Positions 1 to 6,574 of a stretch of DNA of 10,582 bases are shown in pieces (the stretch's first letter is position 1; each line of letters opens with the position of its first letter). The position numbers and the translations under genes are program-made. This DNA comes from Fidelibacterota bacterium (lineage in GTDB: Bacteria > Fidelibacterota > JAANXI01): positions 1 to 10,582 of the forward strand of contig JAANXI010000146.1 in NCBI GenBank assembly GCA_018263365.1, written 5' to 3'. The notes under the pieces were generated by a model. The model was not told the origin of the DNA. It ran no database searches and saw nothing but the letters and a program-made list of their open reading frames with translations.

Positions 1-15
1 GTGCTCTTCCGATCT
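1..15. other. Illumina TruSeq adapter remnant at the contig end
   Basis: The first 15 bases read GTGCTCTTCCGATCT, which is the exact 3' end of the standard TruSeq index-side adapter. The reverse complement is the familiar AGATCGGAAGAGCAC read-through sequence. Genomic sequence starts at base 16, in the middle of a transposase codon that matches its family up to that point. This is a library artefact, not biology. It should be trimmed, and it means the small plus-strand frame opening at base 1 has no meaning. Confidence 0.95.
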
Positions 16-274
16 CATCGGCCAGGGTACTCCGGGACACCCAGCCCCGGATGCCCATATGATGCAGTTTGGCCGGCTGGGCGCGAAGACAGGCTTCAAT
101 ATCGGGCAGACTCCCCCGCCCAGTCAATTGGGCGAATGCCATGCAGCAATACTGATCCCAACAGGAAAACTGTCGCACTTTATAGTCTCTTCGATAACGG
201 GTGACACAACGCCGGAAGGCTTTGCGTGGAAGATAGGACATCAGCTGGGAAAACATCAATTTGCCAGAATACAT
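16..274 (-). CDS. IS4-family transposase, N-terminal part (DUF4372 type), cut by contig end
   Basis: This is the first 86 codons of an insertion-sequence transposase. It starts at an ATG at 274 and runs off the left edge into the adapter. The translation begins MYSGKLMFSQLMSYLP, contains RQFSCWDQYCCMAFAQLTGR and SLPDIEACLRAQPAKLHHMG, and ends IRGWVSRSTLAD. This matches the N-terminal domain (DUF4372) that precedes the DDE catalytic core in many IS4-family transposases; full proteins are usually about 370-400 aa. The catalytic DDE residues lie outside the window. A GGAG sits 9 nt before the ATG, supporting this start. The frame stays open upstream to a TAG near 364-366, but those codons do not resemble the family. 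Whether the element is intact cannot be judged. The family match is from memory of the conserved WDQ and LRDIEACL motifs, with no search run. Confidence 0.85.
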
Positions 275-420
275 GGGAGCGATCTCCGCGGGTTGGTGGA
301 TGAGTTGGTCCCACCAAGGTGCGAAAATTCTGCTCAAGTCGATCCCGGCAATTTTGTGGAGCTAACAGCATGATATGCATATGGTTATACCAATCTGTAA
401 TTTTTAACAACCGGACACTA
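16..420 (-). mobile_element. Partial IS4-family insertion sequence, 5' end
   Basis: The transposase start and its leader define one end of an insertion sequence whose other end is off the contig. The element boundary is uncertain. A plausible terminus is TAGTGTCCGG on the minus strand (411-420), after which the sequence changes to a strongly AT-rich stretch unlike the leader. The partner terminal repeat and the target duplication cannot be seen, so the outer limit is a guess to within about 30 bp. Multicopy insertion sequences are common places for short-read contigs to break, which fits the contig ending here. Confidence 0.55.
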
Positions 421-570
421 CTGATGAAAAATGATATTTTTTCGCATATGAATTTTTTATTGATTTATTTAAAAAATATGTCGTTCTGAAATTCTAATAT
501 CACCAAACTTTTTCTCATGTGATCGTTTGTGATCCAAAACGGTATTTTCAAAATTTTTCCTAAAACTAAG
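421..570. other. AT-rich intergenic stretch, no gene seen
   Basis: Between the presumed insertion-sequence end and the tRNA terminator there is about 150 bp rich in A and T runs, with no credible coding frame. The only pattern noted is a GTGATC repeated at 519-524 and 529-534, ten bases apart. It may be an operator-like coincidence. No tRNA, riboswitch or conserved RNA was recognised here. Confidence 0.5.
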
Positions 571-601
571 AAACCCGCAAAGCCTTATGCCTTGCGGGTT
601 T
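571..601 (-). terminator. Intrinsic terminator after tRNA-Pro
   Basis: AAACCCGCAA (571-580) and TTGCGGGTTT (592-601) form a perfect 10-bp stem with an 11-nt loop. Read on the minus strand, it lies 8 nt past the tRNA 3' end and is followed by TTAGTTTTAGG, a moderately T-rich tail. It most likely ends transcription of the tRNA, and of merR if the two are cotranscribed. The plus-strand side has no T-run, so a bidirectional role is less likely. Confidence 0.8.
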
Positions 602-608
602 CGAGTAG

Positions 609-683
609 TCGGAGCGACTGGATTTGAACCAGCGACCCCTACACCCCCAGTGTAGTGCGCTCACCGGGCTGCGCTACGCTCCG
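609..683 (-). tRNA. tRNA-Pro (anticodon GGG)
   Basis: A complete cloverleaf can be folded by hand. The acceptor stem is CGGAGCG with CGCTCCG, the D stem is GCGC/GCGC, and the anticodon stem is CTACA/TGTAG around loop CTGGGGG. The T arm is GCTGG-TTCAAAT-CCAGT, followed by discriminator base A. Loop positions 34-36 are GGG, so it decodes the proline codons CCC and CCU. The 3' CCA is not encoded (the next bases are CTA) and must be added by CCA transferase. It lies 71 nt downstream of merR on the same strand and just before a hairpin terminator, so it may be cotranscribed with merR or have its own promoter. Confidence 0.95.
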
Positions 684-754
684 TGAATGTCAATTTTCAT
701 GAGGAAAAATATGGACAACCGGATGGGAATTCCAGTCATTTTATAAAGGATTAT

Positions 755-1120
755 TTATTCGTCAAGTAATTCGAGGATCTCTTTGAGGCCCAGTTTAATC
801 TGCTCCAGGTTTTTCCGGAGTTGGGCTTCGTCTATCTCACTCCCGTTGCCTTCCGTATCCCCGGCGCCATCCTCGTTATAATGCTCCAGTTGCTGGCGGG
901 CGCCTTCGATCGTGTATTTTTGATCGTACAGAAGGTCTTTAATATGGAAGATAAGTTCGATATCCCGGTCGCGATAGACTCTGTTGCCTGCCCGGTTTTT
1001 GGACGGTTTCAGAATCGGAAACTCCGTCTCCCAGTACCGAAGCACGTAAGGCTTCAGGTCGGTCATCTCGGCGACTTCGCCGATAGAATAGTATAACTTT
1101 TTAATCGGTTTCTTATCCAT
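755..1120 (-). CDS. MerR-family transcriptional regulator
   Basis: A 121-residue DNA-binding protein. The MerR winged-helix domain occupies roughly residues 9-80. The helix-turn-helix is YYSIGEVAEMTDLKPYVLRY, followed by WETEFP and the wing motif AGNRVYRDRDI, then the second helical pair ending TIEGARQQL. Residues 85-95 are acidic and glycine-rich like a linker. The last 25 residues (LRKNLEQIKLGLKEILELL) form a short heptad-like helix, probably the dimerisation coiled coil. There is no cysteine cluster or effector domain, so a metal or drug sensor role is not supported. It belongs to the short MerR_1 type often found near translation genes. The target is unknown; autoregulation is possible but not visible. 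No clear Shine-Dalgarno precedes the ATG. Confidence 0.9.
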   Translation of the reverse strand: MDKKPIKKLYYSIGEVAEMTDLKPYVLRYWETEFPILKPSKNRAGNRVYRDRDIELIFHIKDLLYDQKYTIEGARQQLEHYNEDGAGDTEGNGSEIDEAQLRKNLEQIKLGLKEILELLDE

Positions 1121-1165
1121 TGATATATACGGGAGTTGATAACATCACTTCAATTGGTACTTTAT

Positions 1166-1194
1166 ATAATACTGCGACCGGTTGACCTTTTCAA
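1166..1194 (-). promoter_or_regulatory. Candidate sigma-70-type promoter for merR
   Basis: On the minus strand, TTGAAA (1194-1189) is followed after exactly 17 nt by TATTAT (1171-1166), a good -35/-10 pair. Transcription would begin near 1158, about 38 nt before the merR ATG. The -35 box begins just past the deacetylase stop codon, so the promoter fills the 77-nt gap between the two genes. This rests on consensus matching only. Confidence 0.55.
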
Positions 1195-1197
1195 GAA

Positions 1198-1974
1198 CTA
1201 TTTTTTATCGGTCATGGATTTTACCATAATGGTCCCGCCGTTGGCAAAATTGATGATGTTCTGCTTTAACCGATGCCAGTGATACGGCATGCCCGGACGA
1301 ATCTTTGAAAGGATTGAGCGGACAGTATCGGTCAGATACACACCATTCCGATAAATTATTCGGTTGTCCTCCTCAAGCGTTTTATGGTTGTACGGCGCGA
1401 ACACGCACCCGGCTTCATATCCGGCTTTTTCGCTGAGCTCGACAACTCGCCGGGCAAAGCGACCGAACGGAAACGCCACGTATTTGACTTCCGTTCCCAG
1501 AATGTCCTGAAGAGTCTCCTTCGATACCATGAGCTCATAATCGACTTCTGAGTCCGTCATTTCAAGGAGATTCTCGTGCGTCACGGTATGGCTACCGAAC
1601 TCATGACCCGCCTCAAGCATCTCGCGCATCTGTCCCGCGTCCATGTGGCGGAAGCGCAGCCAGCCGAGGTTGACATCCCAGTGATTGATCTTCCCAATGA
1701 AATCCGTAATCACAAAAGAGGTAGACTTTGCCCCGTACTTTTCCATGATCGGAAAAGCATTGATGTAAACGGACTCGTATGCATCGTCAAACGTGATGGC
1801 GACCAGATCATCCCGATCCGGGGAATTCATCAGTGTAGACAGGGTTACCGGCTGGTAGCCCGCATCGATCAGTCCGGCAATATGTCGCTCAAACTGGTGG
1901 GGTGTAACCCGTGTGATGCCAAACTCAAAACGGGCATTCACTTTATGATATACAAGGATCGGCGAAGGTTTCAT
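1198..1974 (-). CDS. Polysaccharide deacetylase family protein (NodB homology domain)
   Basis: With the ATG at 1974 the product is 258 aa. It is a carbohydrate esterase family 4-like, metal-dependent deacetylase acting on N- or O-acetylated sugars. Visible motifs are TFDDAY (residues 61-66, catalytic and metal aspartates D63 and D64), SHTVTH (128-133, metal ligands H129 and H133) and FPFGR (168-172, motif 3). The N-terminal ILVYHKV and VTPHQFERHIAGLIDAGYQP are typical of the family members related to PgaB/IcaB deacetylase domains. No signal peptide or membrane segment is seen, so it may act in the cytoplasm or on a lipid-linked precursor; the substrate is unknown. A TTG at 1998 would add eight residues, but it lies immediately after a terminator T-tract and lacks a ribosome site, so the ATG is preferred. 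The gene starts about 30 nt past that terminator and depends on read-through or an unseen promoter. Confidence 0.88.
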   Translation of the reverse strand: MKPSPILVYHKVNARFEFGITRVTPHQFERHIAGLIDAGYQPVTLSTLMNSPDRDDLVAITFDDAYESVYINAFPIMEKYGAKSTSFVITDFIGKINHWDVNLGWLRFRHMDAGQMREMLEAGHEFGSHTVTHENLLEMTDSEVDYELMVSKETLQDILGTEVKYVAFPFGRFARRVVELSEKAGYEAGCVFAPYNHKTLEEDNRIIYRNGVYLTDTVRSILSKIRPGMPYHWHRLKQNIINFANGGTIMVKSMTDKK

Positions 1975-1996
1975 GATTTCTTCAACTAAATTTTTC

Positions 1997-2040
1997 AAAA
2001 GAAAAAAGGCGCGAACCGCTCACGTTCCGGGTCCGCGCCA
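1997..2040 (-). terminator. Strong intrinsic terminator after ald
   Basis: On the minus strand, GGCGCGGACC (2039-2030) pairs with GGTTCGCGCC (2017-2008) as a 10-bp GC-rich stem containing one G-U pair and a 12-nt loop. It is followed at once by TTTTTTCTTTT. It lies 24 nt beyond the ald stop codon and is the clearest transcript end in the window, closing the infB-to-ald unit. Confidence 0.9.
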
Positions 2041-2063
2041 GTAGTGAATTTCAGATTATCGGC

Positions 2064-3179
2064 TCAGGCTAATGCAACATCGATGGGAACGTAGTCCAGA
2101 CCGAAGGCGTCGGCGACCCCTTCATGCGAGACTTTTCCCTTATAGATGTTCAGTCCCGGTCGTAATTCCGGATCATGCTTCAGGATAGTATCCACGCCCT
2201 GGTTGGCGATCTTTACCATATACGGCTGTGTGGCATTCGTGAGTGCAATTGTAGAGGTGTTCGGCACGGCTCCCGGCATATTTGCGACACAATAGTGAAT
2301 CACGCCATCCACTACGAAAGTTGGATCTTCATGAGTCGTTGGTTTCACCGTTTCGATACATCCACCCTGATCAACAGCCACATCCACGATAACGGAACCG
2401 TCTCCCATTAGACTAAGCATATCTCTGGTCACAAGACGTGGCGCCTTTGCCCCGGGAATCAGCACGGCCCCGACCAGTAAATCGGTGGATTCCAGCATTT
2501 TCCGGATATTGTGCTGGTTGGAGTACAACGTGTAGACATTCTTCGGCATCACATCGTCCAGATAGCGCAACCGTTCAAGGTCGACATCCAGCACATAGAC
2601 TTTTGCGCCCAGACCGGAGGCAATCTTGGCAGCATTAGTGCCGACGACACCACCACCGAGGACAGTCACCACCGCCGGCTCCACTCCGGGGACACCGCCG
2701 AGAAGCACACCTTTACCGCCCATGCGGCGTTCAAGGTATTTTGCGCCTTCCTGAACTGCCATGCGGCCGGCGACTTCGCTCATCGGAACGAGCAACGGTA
2801 AGGAACCGTCAGAATATGTCACAGTTTCATACGCAATACCGATGGCATTCGTATCGATAAAACCGCGGGTCAGTTCTTTCGAAGCGGCAAAATGGAAATA
2901 GGTAAAAACTATCTGGTCTTCCCTGATCATCGCGATTTCGGACGGTTGCGGCTCTTTTACTTTCACGATCATGTCCGCTTTGGAAAAAACCTCTTCGACA
3001 GTGTCAAGGACTTTCGCACCATAGGTTTCATACATCTCATTAGAAAAGCCACTCTGGACTCCGGCGTTGGTTTCAACGAGCACGGAATGGCCGTTTTTAG
3101 TTAATAATTCGGCTCCCATGGGAGTGACGCTGACACGGTTTTCGTTGTTCTTAATTTCACGGGGTACGCCAACAATCAT
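2064..3179 (-). CDS. ald: Alanine dehydrogenase
   Basis: A 371-residue NAD-dependent enzyme that interconverts L-alanine with pyruvate plus ammonium; length and architecture are standard. The N-terminal MIVGVPREIKNNENRVSVTP carries the substrate arginine R15. K75 (KVKEP) and H96 (YFHFAAS) are the known active-site positions. The nucleotide-binding loop VLGGGVVGTNAA sits near residues 173-184, with D198 at the end of the second strand to hold the adenosine ribose. D270 in VDVAVDQGG is the catalytic aspartate. All key residues align with characterised bacterial enzymes without gaps. A good AAGGAG lies 6 nt before the ATG and overlaps the stop codon of the upstream M16 peptidase gene, 11 nt away, so the two are coupled. 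It is the last gene before a strong terminator. Its role is probably nitrogen and carbon balance or alanine supply. Confidence 0.97.
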   Translation of the reverse strand: MIVGVPREIKNNENRVSVTPMGAELLTKNGHSVLVETNAGVQSGFSNEMYETYGAKVLDTVEEVFSKADMIVKVKEPQPSEIAMIREDQIVFTYFHFAASKELTRGFIDTNAIGIAYETVTYSDGSLPLLVPMSEVAGRMAVQEGAKYLERRMGGKGVLLGGVPGVEPAVVTVLGGGVVGTNAAKIASGLGAKVYVLDVDLERLRYLDDVMPKNVYTLYSNQHNIRKMLESTDLLVGAVLIPGAKAPRLVTRDMLSLMGDGSVIVDVAVDQGGCIETVKPTTHEDPTFVVDGVIHYCVANMPGAVPNTSTIALTNATQPYMVKIANQGVDTILKHDPELRPGLNIYKGKVSHEGVADAFGLDYVPIDVALA

Positions 3180-3190
3180 AGTATGCTCCT

Positions 3191-4447
3191 TCAGTTAGAA
3201 TGTTTGTCACCCGGCTTTAATATGCTGGTTACAAAGTGTTCCTGCGGAAAAATATCGTTGGCCAGATTCTGAACATCATCAACGGTCACCGCTTCAATTT
3301 CCGCCATGAATTCATCCATGGTCTGGAATTTATTGAAGTAGATATCCTGTTTTGCGAGGCGATTCATGCGGTTAAACATATTTTCGAGGGACAGCACAAT
3401 ACTTCCCTTCACCTGGGTTTTGACCTTCCGAAGTTCTTCGTTTAATATGGGTGCATTTTTCAGAGATTGCAATTCTTCCGTGATCTTTTCCTGCATAAAT
3501 TCTAGCTGGGAGGTCTCCGTGCCCACATAGACGCCAAACAGGCCGTCATTCAGGTAAAAATCCATAAAGGAATAAATAGAATACACAAACCCGTATTTCT
3601 CTCGGATGTTTTGGAACAAACGAGCGCTCATGCCGCCACTGAGAACGGTGTTGAGCACTAGCAATGAATATCGGCGGGGATCGTTATAGGCAAATGTGCG
3701 GACGCCTGTTACCAGATGCGCCTGCTGTAATCCATTGGTATGCACTTTGGTGCCGACAACAGATTCCGGAGGTTCTGTTAGTTTTCGCGGGTTGGATACG
3801 GATGACTCCATCGTTCCCAGGGACTTTTCAACGAGTTGTACGAGTTCATCGTGGTCAATGTGGCCGGCGACCGCCACCACCAGCCGCCCTGGAAGATAAA
3901 ATCTATCGGTAAACTCGCGGATCATCTCCGGAGAAAAATTACTGATGGATTCTCTAATTCCAAGGATGTTGTATCCAAGCGGATAATCGGGATACATCTG
4001 CTGCACAAACAGCTCGTGGATGTAATCGCTGGGAGTATCTTCGGTATCCGACAACTCTTCGAGGACAACACTTTTTTCTCGTTCAACGTCCTCCGCACGA
4101 AAGACCGGATTCAGAAGGATGTCGCTCAGGACATCTATGGCATCCGGCAGGTTTTCATCGAGAACGCGGGCATAAAAACAGGTGAGCTCCTTGCCTGTAA
4201 AGGCGTTGATCTGACCGCCAAACGACTCGATGGCGTTAGCGATCTCGAAAGGGGACCTGGCTTCGGTCCCCTTGAATACCATGTGCTCCATGAAATGCGC
4301 AATACCGTTGTTCTCCGGATTCTCATCTCTGGAGCCGGCTTCCACCCAAATGCCGACAGCCGCCGACCGGACGAAATCCACGTGCTCGGAGACCACTGTT
4401 ATCCCATTGGGCAGAACCGTTTTGTTAATGTGCCCGTGTGGATTCAT
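3191..4447 (-). CDS. M16-family zinc metallopeptidase (processing-peptidase-like)
   Basis: A 418-residue peptidase of the pitrilysin/M16B type, related to mitochondrial processing peptidase and Bacillus MlpA. The inverted zinc motif is HFMEH (residues 51-55: ligands H51 and H55, catalytic base E54). The third ligand is E131 in VVLEEL, 76 residues after H55 as the family requires. The C-terminal half contains GGMSARLFQNIREKYGFVYS, the conserved R/Y substrate-binding motif, so both halves are present and the enzyme should be active. No signal peptide is seen, which suggests a cytoplasmic peptide-degrading or processing role; the substrate is unknown. It starts 8 nt after the pnp stop with no clear Shine-Dalgarno, suggesting translational coupling. 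An M16 gene close downstream of pnp also occurs in Bacillus (mlpA). Confidence 0.93.
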   Translation of the reverse strand: MNPHGHINKTVLPNGITVVSEHVDFVRSAAVGIWVEAGSRDENPENNGIAHFMEHMVFKGTEARSPFEIANAIESFGGQINAFTGKELTCFYARVLDENLPDAIDVLSDILLNPVFRAEDVEREKSVVLEELSDTEDTPSDYIHELFVQQMYPDYPLGYNILGIRESISNFSPEMIREFTDRFYLPGRLVVAVAGHIDHDELVQLVEKSLGTMESSVSNPRKLTEPPESVVGTKVHTNGLQQAHLVTGVRTFAYNDPRRYSLLVLNTVLSGGMSARLFQNIREKYGFVYSIYSFMDFYLNDGLFGVYVGTETSQLEFMQEKITEELQSLKNAPILNEELRKVKTQVKGSIVLSLENMFNRMNRLAKQDIYFNKFQTMDEFMAEIEAVTVDDVQNLANDIFPQEHFVTSILKPGDKHSN

Positions 4448-4455
4448 AGACCGGC

Positions 4456-6543
4456 TTATCCGTCGTCTTGTTTCGCGTCTTTCCGGCTAAGATCGAACCG
4501 ACCCCGGTCATCGATTTTCAGGAGTTTCACCCTGACGGTGTCGCCAACATTCAGTACATCAGTTACCTTTTCAGTGCGCTTGTCCTGAATGTTTGAAATA
4601 TGCAGTAATCCTTCTTTACCCGGCAGAATCTCGACGAAAGCGCCATAATTCTCGATACGTTTTACAAGACCGTCGTACACCTTTCCTTCTTCCGGAACTT
4701 CAGTGTACTGCTTGGCCATTTTCATTGCCAGGTCACCTGCATCGCGATTGTCAGCAGAGATGAAGACTGTGCCATCATCATCGATTTCGATGTTCGCGCC
4801 GGTCTCTTCCTGAATTTTCTTGACATTTTTACCGCCCGGACCAATCAGTGATCCGATCTTGTCAGGATCAATCTTGTATGAGACGATCTTCGGTGCGTAT
4901 TCTGAGGTTTGGCTTCGGGGCGAATCCAGCGTCTTATCCATAATATTACGGATGTAGGCGCGGCCTTCTTTGGCCTGTTCAAGCGCTTCACGCATCAGTT
5001 CAAAGGAGATGCCCGATATCTTCAGATCCATCTGAATGGCTGTGATACCATCAGTGGTTCCGGCTACCTTAAAGTCCATATCACCATAATGATCTTCTTC
5101 ACCAAGGATATCACTCAGAACCGTGTAACGATCACCATCTTTGACAAGCCCCATTGCAATACCGCTAACCTGCGCCTCAATCGGGACACCGGCATCCATC
5201 ATCGCCAGCGAACCGGCACAGATGGTTGCCATTGACGAAGACCCGTTGGACTCCAGAATATCGGAGACGACACGAACGGTATACGCAAACTCTTCCGAAT
5301 CCGGTATAACAAACTTGAACGACCGTTCCGCCAGATGACCATGTCCCGTTTCACGACGGCTGACACCGCGGATGGGTTTCACTTCACCAACACTGAATGG
5401 CGGGAAGTTATAATGGAGCATGAAGCTCTTTGAATATTCCTTGTTCAGATCATCAATCATCTGCTCGTCCATTTTCGTTCCGAGCGTCACACCAGTCAGG
5501 CTCTGTGTTTCACCACGGGTAAACAGTGACGAACCATGCGACCGCGGTAACAAGCCGACTTCACAGGAGATGTCCCGGATATCCGTGGGCTTCCGGCCGT
5601 CAATACGCACTTTAGATTCAAGTATCCGCTTCCGCACACCTTTTTTCAACAGATCTTCGATAATGTCGCCAATATCGCTTTCACTTTCGGGATATTCCTC
5701 TTCTAACGCTTCGAAAACTTCAGCCTTTAGTTCCCCACGGAGACGCGTACGTTCCTGCTTATCTGTGTTGGAGTTGATTTCGGCGATCTTCTCATCAGCG
5801 ACCTGAGCTTCGATCGCACTCCTGAGGTCATCGTCGATTTTCACAACTTCAAATTCACGTTTGGTTACACCCAGTTCTTCCGCCAGTTCTTCCTGCAATT
5901 GGACGAGTTTCCTGATGGACTCGTGACCGACATTGAGTGCATCTACAAATTCATCTTCGGAGATCTGGGCCGCGTCACCTTCAACCATCATGACGCTCTC
6001 TTTATTACCGGCGACGATGAGATTGAGGTCTGAGTCTTCTAGTTCTTCCAGTGTCGGATTGATGCGAACCTCGCCATCAATGCGTCCAAGTCGAACCGAA
6101 GCAATTGGCCCGTCAAACGGGATATCGGAAATGGTGAGTGCGGTTGAGGCCCCTACAGTACCCAGTACATTCGCAAAATTCTGTTGATCTGAAGAGATCA
6201 CGGCAATCATAATCTGGGTATCGTACATGTAGCCTTCTAGATCGGAAGAGCAGATCGGTCTGTCTGTCAGGCGTGCGCTCAGAACCTCATGGTCACTTGG
6301 GCGCCCCTCACGCTTGAAAAAACCACCCGGAACTTTCCCGGCGGCATATCCCTTTTCCCGGTAATCCACCATCAATGGGAAATACGGTAAATGGGTGGGT
6401 TTGTGTTCCGAGACTGCGGTGGCCAAAATCATCGTATCACCATACTGAATGGTGACGGCTCCATCTGCCTGGCGCGCCATTTTCCCCGTCTCTACAGTTA
6501 ATGTACGGCCTGCTAATTCGATTGATTTACGTGTAATACTCAA
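4456..6543 (-). CDS. pnp: Polyribonucleotide nucleotidyltransferase (PNPase), with an assembly-corrupted motif
   Basis: A 695-residue phosphorolytic 3'-5' exoribonuclease of mRNA decay, normally a trimer. Domains in order: first RNase PH core (about 1-140, with the RNA-loop motif GGFFKREGRPS at 73-83), helical domain (about 145-225), second RNase PH core (about 300-520, with catalytic acidic motif MDFKVAGTTDG), KH domain with GPGGKN, and a C-terminal S1 domain (VYDGLVKRIENYGAFVE). Length is normal. The start is a TTG at 6543, supported by an AAGGAGG 4 nt upstream and by the family-typical N-terminus SITRKSIELAGRTL. Residues 98-102 read CSSDL where homologues read RPLFP; those 14 bases exactly match an Illumina adapter, so this stretch is almost certainly not genomic. 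The gene follows rpsO by 39 nt, the order also found in E. coli. Confidence 0.97.
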   Translation of the reverse strand: MSITRKSIELAGRTLTVETGKMARQADGAVTIQYGDTMILATAVSEHKPTHLPYFPLMVDYREKGYAAGKVPGGFFKREGRPSDHEVLSARLTDRPICSSDLEGYMYDTQIMIAVISSDQQNFANVLGTVGASTALTISDIPFDGPIASVRLGRIDGEVRINPTLEELEDSDLNLIVAGNKESVMMVEGDAAQISEDEFVDALNVGHESIRKLVQLQEELAEELGVTKREFEVVKIDDDLRSAIEAQVADEKIAEINSNTDKQERTRLRGELKAEVFEALEEEYPESESDIGDIIEDLLKKGVRKRILESKVRIDGRKPTDIRDISCEVGLLPRSHGSSLFTRGETQSLTGVTLGTKMDEQMIDDLNKEYSKSFMLHYNFPPFSVGEVKPIRGVSRRETGHGHLAERSFKFVIPDSEEFAYTVRVVSDILESNGSSSMATICAGSLAMMDAGVPIEAQVSGIAMGLVKDGDRYTVLSDILGEEDHYGDMDFKVAGTTDGITAIQMDLKISGISFELMREALEQAKEGRAYIRNIMDKTLDSPRSQTSEYAPKIVSYKIDPDKIGSLIGPGGKNVKKIQEETGANIEIDDDGTVFISADNRDAGDLAMKMAKQYTEVPEEGKVYDGLVKRIENYGAFVEILPGKEGLLHISNIQDKRTEKVTDVLNVGDTVRVKLLKIDDRGRFDLSRKDAKQDDG
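6239..6252. other. Embedded Illumina adapter sequence inside pnp
   Basis: The plus strand reads AGATCGGAAGAGCA, a 14-base exact match to the start of the TruSeq read-through adapter, the same adapter found reversed at bases 1-15. It covers codons 98-102 of pnp and turns the expected LTDRPI-RPLFP-EGYM into LTDRPI-CSSDL-EGYM, with flanking residues still family-typical and no change in length. The short word AGATCGG recurs at 6252-6258, where it belongs to the conserved Arg-Pro-Ile codons. That microhomology may have helped the erroneous join. Confidence 0.92.
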
Positions 6544-6547
6544 GATT

Positions 6548-6554
6548 CCTCCTT
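6548..6554 (-). promoter_or_regulatory. Ribosome binding site that decides the TTG start of pnp
   Basis: A full AAGGAGG sits 4 nt before the TTG at 6543. No in-frame ATG occurs nearby that would keep the conserved SITRKSIELAG N-terminus, so initiation at TTG is well supported. A strong ribosome site with a weak start codon is a common way to tune expression. Confidence 0.8.
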
Positions 6555-6574
6555 CACCTACTCCACTTTCAATT

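Noticed and set aside
180..410. A 76-codon minus-strand frame near the left end
   Set aside because: It overlaps the transposase start in another frame and resembles no family, whereas the transposase frame carries clear IS4 motifs.
519..534. GTGATC direct repeat spaced 10 bp
   Set aside because: Only two 6-bp copies in AT-rich DNA, with no gene start nearby that they would plausibly control; chance is an adequate explanation.
684..700. TTGACA on the minus strand next to the tRNA
   Set aside because: It lies only a few bases before the mature tRNA 5' end, leaving no room for a -10 box, so it cannot serve as the tRNA -35.
3836..4588. A 250-codon open frame on the plus strand
   Set aside because: It lies antisense to the M16 peptidase and the pnp 3' end, which have intact motifs and conserved lengths; the antisense translation shows no recognisable domain.
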